Shown here: piece by piece, positions 17,962 to 26,114 of the stretch | Numbering within the stretch: position 1 is the first letter of the stretch | Layout: each line of letters begins with the position of its first letter | DNA from: an uncultured Collinsella sp. | GTDB lineage: Bacteria > Actinomycetota > Coriobacteriia > Coriobacteriales > Coriobacteriaceae | NCBI GenBank assembly: GCA_934654605.1 | Contig: CAKUGH010000011.1 | Coordinates: forward strand, 1-43,441 | DNA length: 43,441 nucleotides | Direction of reading: 5' to 3' | The notes under the pieces: model-generated | What the model was told of the DNA's origin: nothing | Seen by the model: the letters and a program-made list of their open reading frames with translations, nothing else | The model's database searches: none | Translations under genes and position numbers: made by a program

Positions 17962-18262
17962 AAAAAAGCGCCCGTCCCTACAAGCTGGGACGAAGCGCCA
18001 CAAAACGAGCTATATGCCCGCAAAAGCTCTTCGTTTAACCACCCAGCTTAGATGCCCTCGCCCGCGTATTCGCGCGCTCGCATCCGTTACTCGGCTGGCC
18101 TGTATCGACGACCATCTCGGCGATATCTACTAAGACGTGCCTGTACGGCGCGCCCGTTGGGACCGCAGCTCCGGGGTGATTTTCATCGGTCGCATGCACG
18201 GGCTCTCAGCGCTCCCCGCTCTCTGTAGCATGCGGATGGCCGACTACTCGTCCCCATCAACG
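17962..18262 (-). promoter_or_regulatory. T-box riboswitch in the ileS leader
   Basis: Read on the minus strand, the leader has a Stem I start GACGAGTAG, the conserved AGAGAGC, the GAAAATCACCCCGGAGC block, and the T-box GGGTGGTTAAACG (18032-18044). Its TGGT would pair with the ACCA end of uncharged tRNA. Then comes a terminator stem (17968-17998, GTCCC/GGGAC and GCGC/GCGC) with six T at 17962-17967. AAGCTGGG (18042-18049) is fully complementary to CCCAGCTT inside the terminator (17982-17989), giving the alternative antiterminator. Uncharged tRNA-Ile should therefore switch ileS on by transcription antitermination. I could not place the specifier codon with confidence. Confidence 0.85.
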
Positions 18263-18274
18263 CTTATGCGCTGT

Positions 18275-18303
18275 ATGGTAGCACGGTCCGCGCCAGCGAA
18301 AAA
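18275..18303 (-). promoter_or_regulatory. Possible promoter of the ileS T-box transcript
   Basis: TACCAT (18275-18280) lies 17 bp from a weak TTTTTC -35 (18298-18303) on the minus strand. It would start RNA near 18268, just before the first conserved Stem I bases. The position fits well, but the hexamers are poor. Confidence 0.35.
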
Positions 18304-18404
18304 CCCTCAACACTGGTTTTATACGTTCGAAATTTCTCAAGGATGTGTGCCTTCTCTTGGAGCAAAATACCTGAAAGCACTTTATCGAGCGAAAGAAGGT
18401 TGCT

Positions 18405-19493
18405 ATGCGCACGATTGGAATGAGCGACTACACCGTTGGCGAGGACTGCTTTGCCGAGCTGCCCGCCGCACTGGCAGAGTACGGAGCGACGAAGGTTGCC
18501 ATCATTGGCGGCAAGCGCGCCCTGGCCGCGGCGCTGCCGGGTATCGAGGCGGCACTTGAGGGCACCGATGTCGAGGTTCTGGAGACGCGCGTCTACGGCA
18601 CCAACAGCACGCGTGCCAATATCGCCAAGGTCGTGAACTCCCCTGCCTGCCAGGAGGCTGACGTGCTCATCGCCTGCGGCGGCGGCAAGGCGCTCGACAC
18701 CGTCAAGACCGCGGCCATCGAGCTCAAGAAGATCGTTTTCACCGTCCCGACGATCTGCTCCAACTGCTCTGCCGCGACCGCCATTGCCGTCGTGTACAAC
18801 GACGACGGCTCGCTCGAGGGCTATTCGTATCCCAACCGCCCCGCGCACATCTTCATCAATCCCAAGATCATCGCCGAGGCACCTGCAGAGTACTTCTGGG
18901 CCGGTGTGGGCGACGCCCTGTCTAAGCAGCCCGAGGTCGAGTACGCCACGAGCGCCGGCAACCTGGAGCACACAGCCGGCCTTGGCCTGGCACTTGCCCA
19001 CACCTGCTCCGAGCCGCTGTTTACCTATGGCGTCCAGGGCCTCGAGGATGTTCGTCAGGACCTGTCGAGTGAGGCTGTCAAGCAGATCGCACTCGACATC
19101 GTGGTCAATACGGGCTATGTCTCGAACCTCACGAACCAGAACGATTACTACTACAACTCGAGCGTGGCGCACGCGTTCTACAACGCCACCTGCAGCATCC
19201 CGCGCGAGGGAACGTATCTACACGGCGAGGTCGTGAGCCTGGGCGTGCTCGTACTGTTTGCCTATACGGGCGATACCGAGAACCTTGAGCGCTACGCCGC
19301 CTTTAACAAGCAGATGGGCCTGCCCATGACGCTTGAGCAGGTCGGCCTTACCGAGGCGGATATCCCGGCCCTGTGCGAGTTCGCGCACGCCACCAACGAG
19401 TGGAAACAGGGCAACCCGGAGCCCTTCACCGACGAGAAGTTCGCCGCCGCTATCAAGGCCGCCAACGCCTACGGCCACACGCTGCTGGCCTAA
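18405..19493 (+). CDS. Iron-containing alcohol dehydrogenase (glycerol-dehydrogenase-like)
   Basis: A 362-residue NAD(P)-dependent, metal-dependent oxidoreductase of the iron-type alcohol dehydrogenase family. The nucleotide-binding half has GGGKALDTVK near residue 102. Likely metal ligands are the aspartate in GVGDALSK and the two histidines in SSVAHAFYN and TYLHGEV. The overall pattern resembles GldA and the E. coli YbdH/HcxA branch, so glycerol or a hydroxy acid is a possible substrate. It cannot be fixed from sequence. The ATG has AGAAGG 6 nt upstream. It is divergent from ileS, and a candidate promoter TTGGAG-18-TTTATC lies about 20 nt before the ribosome site. It ends at a shared bidirectional terminator. 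Confidence 0.88.
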   Translation: MRTIGMSDYTVGEDCFAELPAALAEYGATKVAIIGGKRALAAALPGIEAALEGTDVEVLETRVYGTNSTRANIAKVVNSPACQEADVLIACGGGKALDTVKTAAIELKKIVFTVPTICSNCSAATAIAVVYNDDGSLEGYSYPNRPAHIFINPKIIAEAPAEYFWAGVGDALSKQPEVEYATSAGNLEHTAGLGLALAHTCSEPLFTYGVQGLEDVRQDLSSEAVKQIALDIVVNTGYVSNLTNQNDYYYNSSVAHAFYNATCSIPREGTYLHGEVVSLGVLVLFAYTGDTENLERYAAFNKQMGLPMTLEQVGLTEADIPALCEFAHATNEWKQGNPEPFTDEKFAAAIKAANAYGHTLLA

Positions 19494-19500
19494 CCTGCCA

Positions 19501-19541
19501 AAACCACCACAAAGGGGACAGGCACCTTTGTGGTGGTTTTT
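19501..19541. terminator. Bidirectional hairpin terminator, copy 2 of a dispersed repeat
   Basis: The same 16-bp stem and 9-nt loop as at 11856-11896, in inverted orientation: the loop reads GGACAGGCA on the plus strand. It separates the convergent alcohol dehydrogenase and DUF523 genes and touches the stop codon of the latter, so one hairpin appears to serve both. Confidence 0.85.
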
Positions 19542-19995
19542 AATTCTGCAGCATGCTCGGGTCGAATTCGCTTGCGGGGATCACGCGGTAGCCGTGGCGA
19601 AGGAGTTGGTCGACGAAGACGCCATTGCCCGGAGTGAGGGTTCCGCTGAACGTTCCGTCGTAGATACGGCCCACGCCGCACGAGGGGCTGCGGTCCTGCA
19701 GGATGCAAGCGACGATCTCATCCGGGCCACCCGCCTGTTCGCACATATCGAGCGCGCGCTGGGCGCCCAAGCGAAACTCGCGGTCGACCGACACGCCCTC
19801 ACGGGTGCGAACCTCACCATCCACGATCTCGGACGGGTCGCGTGGCGTGGGCAGGCCGCCAAAGACCTCGGGGCAGACGAGGAGCACCTCGGTCCCCGTA
19901 CGCTCGCAGACCTCGACCAACGCGCGATGGTAATTGTCGAGTCCGTTATACTTGCAGCTCTCGCCCATCAAACAGGCGCTCACCACGATCTTCAT
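19540..19995 (-). CDS. DUF523 family protein
   Basis: A 151-residue protein of family DUF523. It has conserved cysteines in VSACLMGESCKYNG (N terminus), LVCPEVFGGLPTPR and LQDRSPSCGVGRIYDG, a pattern that could bind a metal or an iron-sulfur cluster. No function is established for the family to my knowledge. The ATG at 19995 follows GGGAGGG by 6 nt, so it is preferred over a TTG at 20010. It sits downstream of the ftsH terminator and ends in the shared hairpin. Confidence 0.88.
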   Translation of the reverse strand: MKIVVSACLMGESCKYNGLDNYHRALVEVCERTGTEVLLVCPEVFGGLPTPRDPSEIVDGEVRTREGVSVDREFRLGAQRALDMCEQAGGPDEIVACILQDRSPSCGVGRIYDGTFSGTLTPGNGVFVDQLLRHGYRVIPASEFDPSMLQN

Positions 19996-20012
19996 ACATA
20001 TCCCTCCCAAGC

Positions 20013-20051
20013 AAAACGCCCCATTTGAGATAGAAACTCAAATGGGGCGTT
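20013..20051 (-). terminator. Hairpin terminator after ftsH
   Basis: AACGCCCCATTTGAG and CTCAAATGGGGCGTT form a perfect 15-bp stem around a 7-nt loop and are followed by TTTT on the minus strand. It lies 20 nt after the ftsH stop. Confidence 0.85.
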
Positions 20052-20070
20052 CGACGCTGTGCAACCAGCC

Positions 20071-21963
20071 TTACTGCTGCTTCGGCATCAGCGGGTTCTC
20101 ACGCGACAGGAGATTCATAAACTCCTCGCCCGTGATCGTCTCCTTCTTGTACAGATAACGAGCCAGCTCGTGGAGCTTAAACTTGTTCTCTTTGAGGATC
20201 TGCAGGGCGCGGTCGTGCGCGTCCTCGATCAGCTTGGCGACAATTGCATCCACGCGCTCGGCCGTACCGGGGGCGCAGGTGAGCGACGTGTCTTGGTTGA
20301 GGTACGCATTCTGAACGGTACCAAGCGCCATCATGCCAAACTCGTCAGACATACCAAAGCGCGTCACCATGTTGCGGGCAAGCTTGGTGGCCTGCTCGAT
20401 ATCGTTGGCGGCACCGGTCGTCATCTCACCAAAGATGAGCTCCTCGGCTGCGCGACCACCGCAATAGACGGCGAGCTTGTCCAGGACCTCCTGACGCGTG
20501 GTCAGGAAGCGCTCGTCCTCCTCGACCTGCATGGTGTAGCCCAGAGCGCCGCTCGTGCGCGGCACGATGGTGATCTTCGTAACCGGAGCGGAGCCCTTCT
20601 GACGGGCGGCGACGATAGCATGACCGATCTCGTGATAGGAAACGACCTGCTTCTCGTGGTCGGACAGCACCGTGGACTTACGCTGCTGGCCGGCGATGAC
20701 GACCTCCACCGACTCCTCAAAGTCATCCTGCGTTGCGCGCTTGCGACCCTCGCGGACGGCACGCAGGGCACCCTCGTTGATGATGTTGGCCAGGTCGGCG
20801 CCCGAGGCACCGGGCGTGGCGCGGGCAATCGCGGTCAGGTCGATCGGCGGCTCGGTCTTCACGCTCTTGGCGTGCAGCTCAAGAATATTCTTACGGCCGG
20901 TCAGGTCGGGCAGCTCGACGGGGATGCGACGGTCAAAACGACCGGGGCGCAGCAGGGCGGGATCAAGGCTGTCGGGACGGTTGGTGGCAGCGAGGACAAC
21001 GATGCCCTTATGGTTATCGAAGCCGTCCATCTCGGTCAGCAGCTGGTTGAGTGTCTGCTCGCGCTCGTCGTTGCCGCTAAAGCCGCCGCCATCGCGCTTC
21101 TTGCCGATGGTATCGATCTCGTCGATGAAGACAATGCACGGGGCCTTTTCCTTGGCCTGCTTAAACAGGTCGCGCACCTTGGCGGCGCCGCGGCCGACGA
21201 ACATCTCAACAAACTCAGAGCCAGAAATACTAAAGAACGGCACACCGGCCTCGCCGGCAACAGCCTTGGCAAGCAGGGTCTTACCGGTACCCGGAGGGCC
21301 AACAAGGAGAGCACCGCGCGGCAGCTTGGCGCCGATCTCCTCGTAGCGCTGAGGCTTCTCCAGGAAATCAACGACCTCCTTGAGGGACTCCTTGGCCTCT
21401 TCCTGGCCGGCGACGTCCTTAAAGGTCACGCCCACATCCTTGGAGGCGATCACGCGCGCGCCGGACTTACCCAGTCCGCCGCCGCCAAAACCGCCGCCGC
21501 CGAAGTTCATCGACGGGCCGTCATCGCCCATAGCCTTCTTCATGCGGCGGTTGAGCCACCAGCCGATCAGGAAGAAAATCGCCATGGGAAGAATAAGCGT
21601 AAGCAGGTAGTAGGTCATCAAACCCGAGTTTTTATCGGGAACGACCGACTCCAGCGAAGCACCAGATTCGAGCACGCGATCGGTAAAGCCCGCATCATTC
21701 GGCACACCGGTCGTCTTATAGGCGATGTTCTCGTCCTCGCCCTTCTTGGTGTAATAAATCGTGTAATCGTCCGTGTTGTACTCGACCTTGTCGACGCTCT
21801 TCTTATCGAGCGCTTTGACAAACGTCGAGTAGTCGGTCTTCGTAATCTGCTGCGTGTGACCGATGTTGGGGAACAGAACGGTCGAGAGCACGAGGTAGAC
21901 GACGAAGGCGATGAGCACGTAGAGGATCATATTCCGTCTACGTTTGTTGTCATCCATCTCCAT
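20071..21963 (-). CDS. ftsH: ATP-dependent zinc metalloprotease FtsH
   Basis: A membrane-anchored AAA+ protease of about 630 residues that degrades unstable membrane and regulatory proteins. Two membrane segments (about 12-30 and about 112-132) flank an extracytoplasmic domain. A Gly-rich linker follows ([11 protein letters not shown]), then Walker A GPPGTGKT, Walker [12 protein letters not shown], the second region of homology and the zinc protease motif HEIGH. The ATG at 21963 has GGAG 8 nt upstream; an ATG at 21978 has no ribosome site. It is followed by its own terminator and is divergent from cobO. Confidence 0.97.
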   Translation of the reverse strand: MEMDDNKRRRNMILYVLIAFVVYLVLSTVLFPNIGHTQQITKTDYSTFVKALDKKSVDKVEYNTDDYTIYYTKKGEDENIAYKTTGVPNDAGFTDRVLESGASLESVVPDKNSGLMTYYLLTLILPMAIFFLIGWWLNRRMKKAMGDDGPSMNFGGGGFGGGGLGKSGARVIASKDVGVTFKDVAGQEEAKESLKEVVDFLEKPQRYEEIGAKLPRGALLVGPPGTGKTLLAKAVAGEAGVPFFSISGSEFVEMFVGRGAAKVRDLFKQAKEKAPCIVFIDEIDTIGKKRDGGGFSGNDEREQTLNQLLTEMDGFDNHKGIVVLAATNRPDSLDPALLRPGRFDRRIPVELPDLTGRKNILELHAKSVKTEPPIDLTAIARATPGASGADLANIINEGALRAVREGRKRATQDDFEESVEVVIAGQQRKSTVLSDHEKQVVSYHEIGHAIVAARQKGSAPVTKITIVPRTSGALGYTMQVEEDERFLTTRQEVLDKLAVYCGGRAAEELIFGEMTTGAANDIEQATKLARNMVTRFGMSDEFGMMALGTVQNAYLNQDTSLTCAPGTAERVDAIVAKLIEDAHDRALQILKENKFKLHELARYLYKKETITGEEFMNLLSRENPLMPKQQ

Positions 21964-22055
21964 CTGCTTGAACTCCATCTACTGGGGTTGATAATGATTT
22001 CTAGAATACCCAACCCGGGCGGCGATAAACCGACGCCGGTCACGAAAGAACAGAG

Positions 22056-22541
22056 ATGGCATCACTGGAAGTCGGCAAGGTTCAGATCTACACGGGCGAC
22101 GGCAAGGGAAAGACCACAGCCGCACTGGGGCTCGCGCTGCGCGCCACGGGCTATGGACTCAACGTGCTCATGCTGCAGTTTGCCAAGAAGCTGCACTGCG
22201 CCGAACACGATGCCGCACCGCGCCTGGGGCTGCGTATTGTGCAGGCCGATCGCGACACGCCCGAGGCTTGCGCCGCGCAGATTATGGAGCTGGCACGCGA
22301 GCAGATTTCGCAGGTCGATGTGCTGATCTTGGACGAACTCGGCGAGGCAATGCGCCGCGGCTTTGTTACGCGCGAGGATGTCGAGGAACTAATCGCGATG
22401 AAACCCGCCACCACAGAACTCGTGCTCACCGGCCGTGGCCTGTTACCCCTCACCGACCTCGCCGATCTAGTCACCGAAATGCGCCCCGTCAAACACTACT
22501 TCGACGAAGGCCTCCTAGCCCGCCAAGGCATCGAGTACTAA
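22056..22541 (+). CDS. cobO: Cob(I)yrinic acid a,c-diamide adenosyltransferase (CobO/BtuR family)
   Basis: A 161-residue P-loop enzyme that adenosylates reduced corrinoids, the last step in making coenzyme-B12 forms. Key motifs are GDGKGKTTAALG (residues 15-26), LQFAKK, and VLILDELGEAMRRGF near 100-114. It ends with the family's usual GIEY, so the protein is complete. No other corrin genes are here, so salvage of external corrinoids is the likely role. The stop codon forms the outer edge of the repeat array that starts the RAYT unit. Confidence 0.9.
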   Translation: MASLEVGKVQIYTGDGKGKTTAALGLALRATGYGLNVLMLQFAKKLHCAEHDAAPRLGLRIVQADRDTPEACAAQIMELAREQISQVDVLILDELGEAMRRGFVTREDVEELIAMKPATTELVLTGRGLLPLTDLADLVTEMRPVKHYFDEGLLARQGIEY

Positions 22542-22617
22542 CCCGGCACTTAGGGACGTTCCTTTTCTGCCGGCACTTGGGGACGTTCCTATTGTGCCGG
22601 CACCCAGGGACACTCCT
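22538..22617 (+). repeat. Left REP-like array of three 27-bp-spaced units
   Basis: Three 21-bp units start at 22543, 22570 and 22597, exactly 27 bp apart. Each reads CCGGCAC-(3 nt)-GGGAC-(2 nt)-TCCT, with variation in the middle and in the GT/AC pair. The unit joints include the palindrome GTGCCGGCAC. The outer edge CTAACCCGGCACTT includes the cobO stop codon. Confidence 0.9.
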
Positions 22618-22639
22618 GTTCGATAAACAGCCAAGGAAT

Positions 22640-23410
22640 CTAAACTTCATTCCATCCTATCGTGCCTGAAACTACTGAAGTGCGACCGATGCCAACGACT
22701 CTTACTATCTGATTGATCGTAAGGCCAGCTCTTCTCATTTTGCATAAAATGGGTCTGCGTTCTGAAGGTTTCATAGATGCAAGCTCGGGAAGCGATACAG
22801 GGAAAGCAACTCCCTTGGCGACTTCAAGCGCCTCGTCATCCAAGATGCGTGGACGAGGCTCGGCATCATAAGGCGTCTGGTCAATTCGATCAGTAAGATA
22901 GCGCCGATATTCAAGAGAGCCGCCCACAAGATCTAGGACAATCCCGGGGTCACAGAACCCAAATCCATCATACCCATAGGCATATGCTCGGTAACTGGAC
23001 CAACGATATACATCAACAGCAGAAATGCCAGCTTTGACCGGATTCATGTGGATATAGTCAGCAAGCGAAATGGCTTGAACATCATTCTCAACTGGGATAT
23101 TTGTAAATCTATCTTGGAACAGGTGGCCCACTCGACCGGTCTTACGATTGAAATGCATGGCATACGACGTGAGGACCCCGCTCATGCACGAAGAAATCTT
23201 CCCATGAGGATCGTCAACCATAAGATGAAAATGGTTCGACATAAGACACCACGCCGTAACGCCAATGCCATTACCGACGAGCTTATCCTCGAACAACGTA
23301 AGCATCCGATATCTATCTTCGTCGTCTTCGAAGATGCAAATGCCACCATTTCCACGCGCAATAATGTGGTTGCAGCCCGTTAGTGAAATGACTCGAGCAG
23401 TTCTCGGCAT
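22640..23410 (-). CDS. REP-associated tyrosine transposase (RAYT, Y1 HUH family)
   Basis: A 256-residue single-strand DNA nickase-type protein related to IS200 TnpA. The N terminus MPRTARVISLTGCNHIIARGN is typical of RAYTs. The metal-binding HUH motif is HFH in SNHFHLMV near residue 82, and the catalytic tyrosine lies in DYIHMNPVKAG near 142. About 60 residues at the C terminus contain a predicted helix-turn-helix (AGLTINQIVRVVGIGRTSV). All catalytic motifs are intact and there is no frameshift. The ATG has GGGAGGG 4 nt upstream. Its GC content is lower than that of its neighbours, which suggests horizontal origin. The flanking arrays are its presumed substrates. Confidence 0.9.
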   Translation of the reverse strand: MPRTARVISLTGCNHIIARGNGGICIFEDDEDRYRMLTLFEDKLVGNGIGVTAWCLMSNHFHLMVDDPHGKISSCMSGVLTSYAMHFNRKTGRVGHLFQDRFTNIPVENDVQAISLADYIHMNPVKAGISAVDVYRWSSYRAYAYGYDGFGFCDPGIVLDLVGGSLEYRRYLTDRIDQTPYDAEPRPRILDDEALEVAKGVAFPVSLPELASMKPSERRPILCKMRRAGLTINQIVRVVGIGRTSVVSGTIGWNEV

Positions 23411-23539
23411 ATCGCCCTCCCATCACAAACCCTGCGGGCAACATCTGATAGGCGCGGACGATCTAATTTGCTAAGCCCGAACTGACAGTTTACAGGGCAA
23501 GGCAGACAGGATCTCCGAAAACGGCAAAATAGCTTCACA

Positions 23540-23619
23540 AGGAGTGTCCCAAAGTGCCGGCACATAAGGAACGTCCCTATGTGCCGGCAGAAAAGGAACG
23601 TCCCCAAGTGCCGGGTTAG
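23540..23619 (-). repeat. Right REP-like array of three 27-bp-spaced units
   Basis: Three units on the minus strand at 23540-23560, 23567-23587 and 23594-23614, again 27 bp apart and inverted relative to the left array. The outermost unit is identical over 21 bp to the middle unit of the left array. The outer edge AAGTGCCGGGTTAG contains the MATE gene stop codon. Between the array and the transposase start (23411-23539) I see nothing else. Confidence 0.9.
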
Positions 23620-24965
23620 GCGGTGGCGCGACCGAGCCAGTTGCCGCTGTGATGGTAGACGGTGAACATCGTGGCGGTGATTACCCAGGTTACGGGGTAG
23701 ACCAGCAGCAGATGCTCGAGCGAGGGGTCGAGCGGCATAATCGCGAACACCCACGCCACGCGGAGCACGACCGTGCCGAAGATCGTGAGCATCATAGGCT
23801 GGAAGCTCACGCCAGCGCCACGGATGGAGCCGGACGCGTTTTCGATAATCGAGAAAATCGCGTAAAACGGCGCGATGAAATGAAGAATCGTCGTGGTGTA
23901 AGCCGAAATTGCGACGTCGTCGATAAACAAACGCGAAAGCGGGCCCGAAAACACCAGCAGCACAGCGGACAGGCCGCCGATAAGCACAAACGACAGCGCG
24001 AGCGACGTGTGGTATCCCTTTCGCATGCGATCGTAATTGCGCGCACCAAAGTTCTGTGCTGAAAACGTGGTGATCGACACGCCGAGCGCCTCGGTCACCA
24101 TCCAGATAATGCCGTCCAGGCGGCCGGACAGGCCCCAAGCGGTCGTGACATCGGCGCCAAACGAATTCACCGACACCTGAATCAGCACGTTCGAGATCGA
24201 ATACGCCGCAGACTGAACGCCCAGCGGCAAGCCGCACGAGAGCATGCTCTTGCAGATACCGGGGTCGATACCGAGTTTAGATGGCGAAAGACGCCACGCG
24301 CCCGGGGCGCGCATCATGCGAACCACAATCATCGTAGCGTTAGAGCAGATAGTCAGCGCCACCGCGATGCCGCAGCCCAGCGCTTCCATGTGCAGCACGG
24401 CAACAAAGAGAATGTCGAGTGCCACATTGACAAAGCAGCCGGAGGCAATGATCACGGCAGGCCCGCGCGTGTCACCCACGGCGCGCAACAGCGCTGTGCC
24501 CATGTTGAGCAGCAACGCCGCAAACATCGCGGCAAAGTAGCAGCGGGCGTAAGCCACACCCTCGGCCAGCAGCTCGTGTGGCGTATTCATCAGCACGAGC
24601 ATCGGCTCGACAAACACCATGCCGAGAATGGAAATGACAATGCCGCCCACCAGTGCGAGCGTCATGGCCGTATGGACCGATCGGCTCAGGCGCTCGTCGT
24701 CGTGCTGGCCAAAATACTGACCCGTGATAACGGCAAAGCCGGCGCCCACGCCGACACAAAAACCAATGCAGAGCTCCGTAAGCACCATCGTGGCCTGAAT
24801 GCCGCCCAGCGCGAGCTTGCCGCCAAACTGACCGACGATATACGTACCAATAAGCGTGTATGCCTGTTGAAAGAACGAGCTAAAAAAGATGGGAACGCAC
24901 AGCGACAGCAGCTGCTTCCAAATGACACCCTGTGTTACATCGATAGCCGTAGATTTCTTAGCCAC
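23616..24965 (-). CDS. MATE family efflux transporter
   Basis: A 449-residue, twelve-helix multidrug and toxic compound exporter driven by a cation gradient. The two MatE repeats start at about residues 20 and 240, with family features such as FQQAYTLIGTYIVGQFGG and LGVSITTFSAQNFGARNYDRM. The GTG at 24965 follows GGGAGG closely and is preferred over an ATG-initiated 11-residue extension from 24998. Its substrate cannot be predicted. It is convergent with the RAYT unit, which begins at its stop codon. Confidence 0.9.
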   Translation of the reverse strand: MAKKSTAIDVTQGVIWKQLLSLCVPIFFSSFFQQAYTLIGTYIVGQFGGKLALGGIQATMVLTELCIGFCVGVGAGFAVITGQYFGQHDDERLSRSVHTAMTLALVGGIVISILGMVFVEPMLVLMNTPHELLAEGVAYARCYFAAMFAALLLNMGTALLRAVGDTRGPAVIIASGCFVNVALDILFVAVLHMEALGCGIAVALTICSNATMIVVRMMRAPGAWRLSPSKLGIDPGICKSMLSCGLPLGVQSAAYSISNVLIQVSVNSFGADVTTAWGLSGRLDGIIWMVTEALGVSITTFSAQNFGARNYDRMRKGYHTSLALSFVLIGGLSAVLLVFSGPLSRLFIDDVAISAYTTTILHFIAPFYAIFSIIENASGSIRGAGVSFQPMMLTIFGTVVLRVAWVFAIMPLDPSLEHLLLVYPVTWVITATMFTVYHHSGNWLGRATA

Positions 24966-25090
24966 ACGCCCTCCCCACCAGCGCACGTCAAACAACAAAA
25001 CGGCAATTTAAGACCAAAGCCAATACCAGCTTAGCACCGACCGGGATCGGTCGATACACCCCGAATCAGAGCCCGGTGCGAAATATCTGC

Positions 25091-26005
25091 CTAGTGATAC
25101 AAACCCGGCTGGTAGTGGTACTCGTTGCTCACATGCGGGCACAGCTGCCAAAAGGCGACAGCACTTGCCGCGGCCACGTTGAGCGAATCGACCCCATGCG
25201 CCATCGGAATACGCACGGCGCGGTCGCAGCCTGCAATGGTCTTGGCGCCCAAGCCAGCACCCTCGGTGCCCATAAAGATTGCCAGGCGGTCAATCTCCTG
25301 CAGCACGGGATCGTCCAACGACACCGAATCATCCGTCAACGCCATGGCGGCACACGAAAAGCCGGCATCGTGCAGCGCGGACAGACCATCGTGCGGCCAC
25401 ACGCGTGCCTCGCTGCCAATGCGCGTCCAGGGCACCTGGAACACCGTGCCCATGCTTACGCGGGCCGAGCGACGGTACAGCGGATCGCAGCAGGTGGGAC
25501 TCACCAAAATGCCATCGACGTTCAGCGCGGCAGCCGAGCGGAAAATCGCGCCGACGTTGGTGTGGTCGACAATGCCCTCGAGTACGCAGACGCGTACTGG
25601 GCGCTCCCCCGCCGCCCCGACGACGCCGCCCAAGAACTCATCAACCGGAATCTGACGCGGACGACGGAATGCCGCGAGCGCACCGCGCGTCACGTTAAAG
25701 CCGGTCAGCTGCTCCATAAGCTCCATCGAGGCAACGAACACAGGAACCGGACCCGCGCCCTCGCGTAGCGTCAGGCGCTCAAACAGCGGCATCATCTGGT
25801 CGAGCCAGCGCTCGCCCAAAAGAAAGCTCACCGGCTCGTATCCGGCTCGCACCGCGCGCTCGATGACCTTGGCGCTCTCGGCGATAAAAATGCCCTTCTG
25901 CGGCTCCAGCACGCAACGCAGCTCGCGCTCGGTCAGTCGCATGTAGGCATCGAGCCGCTCGTCCTCGAGCGAATCAATTCGCAGCACCTCAACGGCATCA
26001 GTCAT
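25091..26005 (-). CDS. SpoU/TrmH-family RNA 2'-O-methyltransferase
   Basis: A 304-residue SPOUT methyltransferase. The N-terminal third is a substrate-binding domain (LEPQKGIFIAESAKVIERA). The C-terminal knot has motif 1 NVGAIFRSAAAL, motif 2 LAIFMGTEGAGLG and motif 3 IPMAHGVDSLNVAAA, which bind S-adenosylmethionine and methylate a ribose in rRNA or tRNA. The target is unknown. I chose the ATG at 26005; the frame is open to an ATG at 26038, and neither has a strong ribosome site. Confidence 0.9.
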   Translation of the reverse strand: MTDAVEVLRIDSLEDERLDAYMRLTERELRCVLEPQKGIFIAESAKVIERAVRAGYEPVSFLLGERWLDQMMPLFERLTLREGAGPVPVFVASMELMEQLTGFNVTRGALAAFRRPRQIPVDEFLGGVVGAAGERPVRVCVLEGIVDHTNVGAIFRSAAALNVDGILVSPTCCDPLYRRSARVSMGTVFQVPWTRIGSEARVWPHDGLSALHDAGFSCAAMALTDDSVSLDDPVLQEIDRLAIFMGTEGAGLGAKTIAGCDRAVRIPMAHGVDSLNVAAASAVAFWQLCPHVSNEYHYQPGLYH

Positions 26006-26051
26006 AGCAGCCAGCCCGCACCCTTCTTTACAGCACATCTATACCAAACGA

Positions 26052-26070
26052 GGCGACGCTAAGCGCCGCC
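26052..26070 (-). terminator. Weak hairpin after the thyA-folA pair
   Basis: GGCGGCGC and GCGTCGCC pair with one G-U around TTA on the minus strand. They are followed by TCGTTTGG, which is a poor T-run. It may slow or partly end the thyA-folA transcript before the methyltransferase gene. Confidence 0.35.
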
Positions 26071-26114
26071 CCATACATTCAAACAATCCGATGATACCGT
26101 TCACGCCGGACGAT

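Larger units (their letters stand above)
22538..23619 (-). mobile_element. RAYT gene with mirror-image flanking repeats
   Basis: A 1082-bp unit made of a REP-associated tyrosine transposase gene and two inverted arrays of three repeats each. The outermost 14 bases, CTAACCCGGCACTT, are identical at both ends when read inwards. It sits exactly between two convergent genes. RAYTs normally mobilise REP sequences rather than themselves, so the present mobility of the whole unit is inferred, not shown. Confidence 0.75.

Noticed and set aside
17918..18023. A 35-residue N-terminal extension of IleS
   Set aside because: It would be encoded within the T-box terminator, has no family similarity, and lacks a ribosome site, while the GTG at 17918 has one.
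22640..23410. An IS200/IS605-type insertion sequence
   Set aside because: The protein is longer than IS200 TnpA, has the RAYT N terminus and an extra C-terminal helix-turn-helix, and is flanked by REP-like repeats rather than subterminal hairpins with a tnpB.
22538..23619. Regular 27-bp repeats resembling a CRISPR array
   Set aside because: There are only three units per side with almost no unique spacer between them, they are inverted around a transposase gene, and no cas genes are near.
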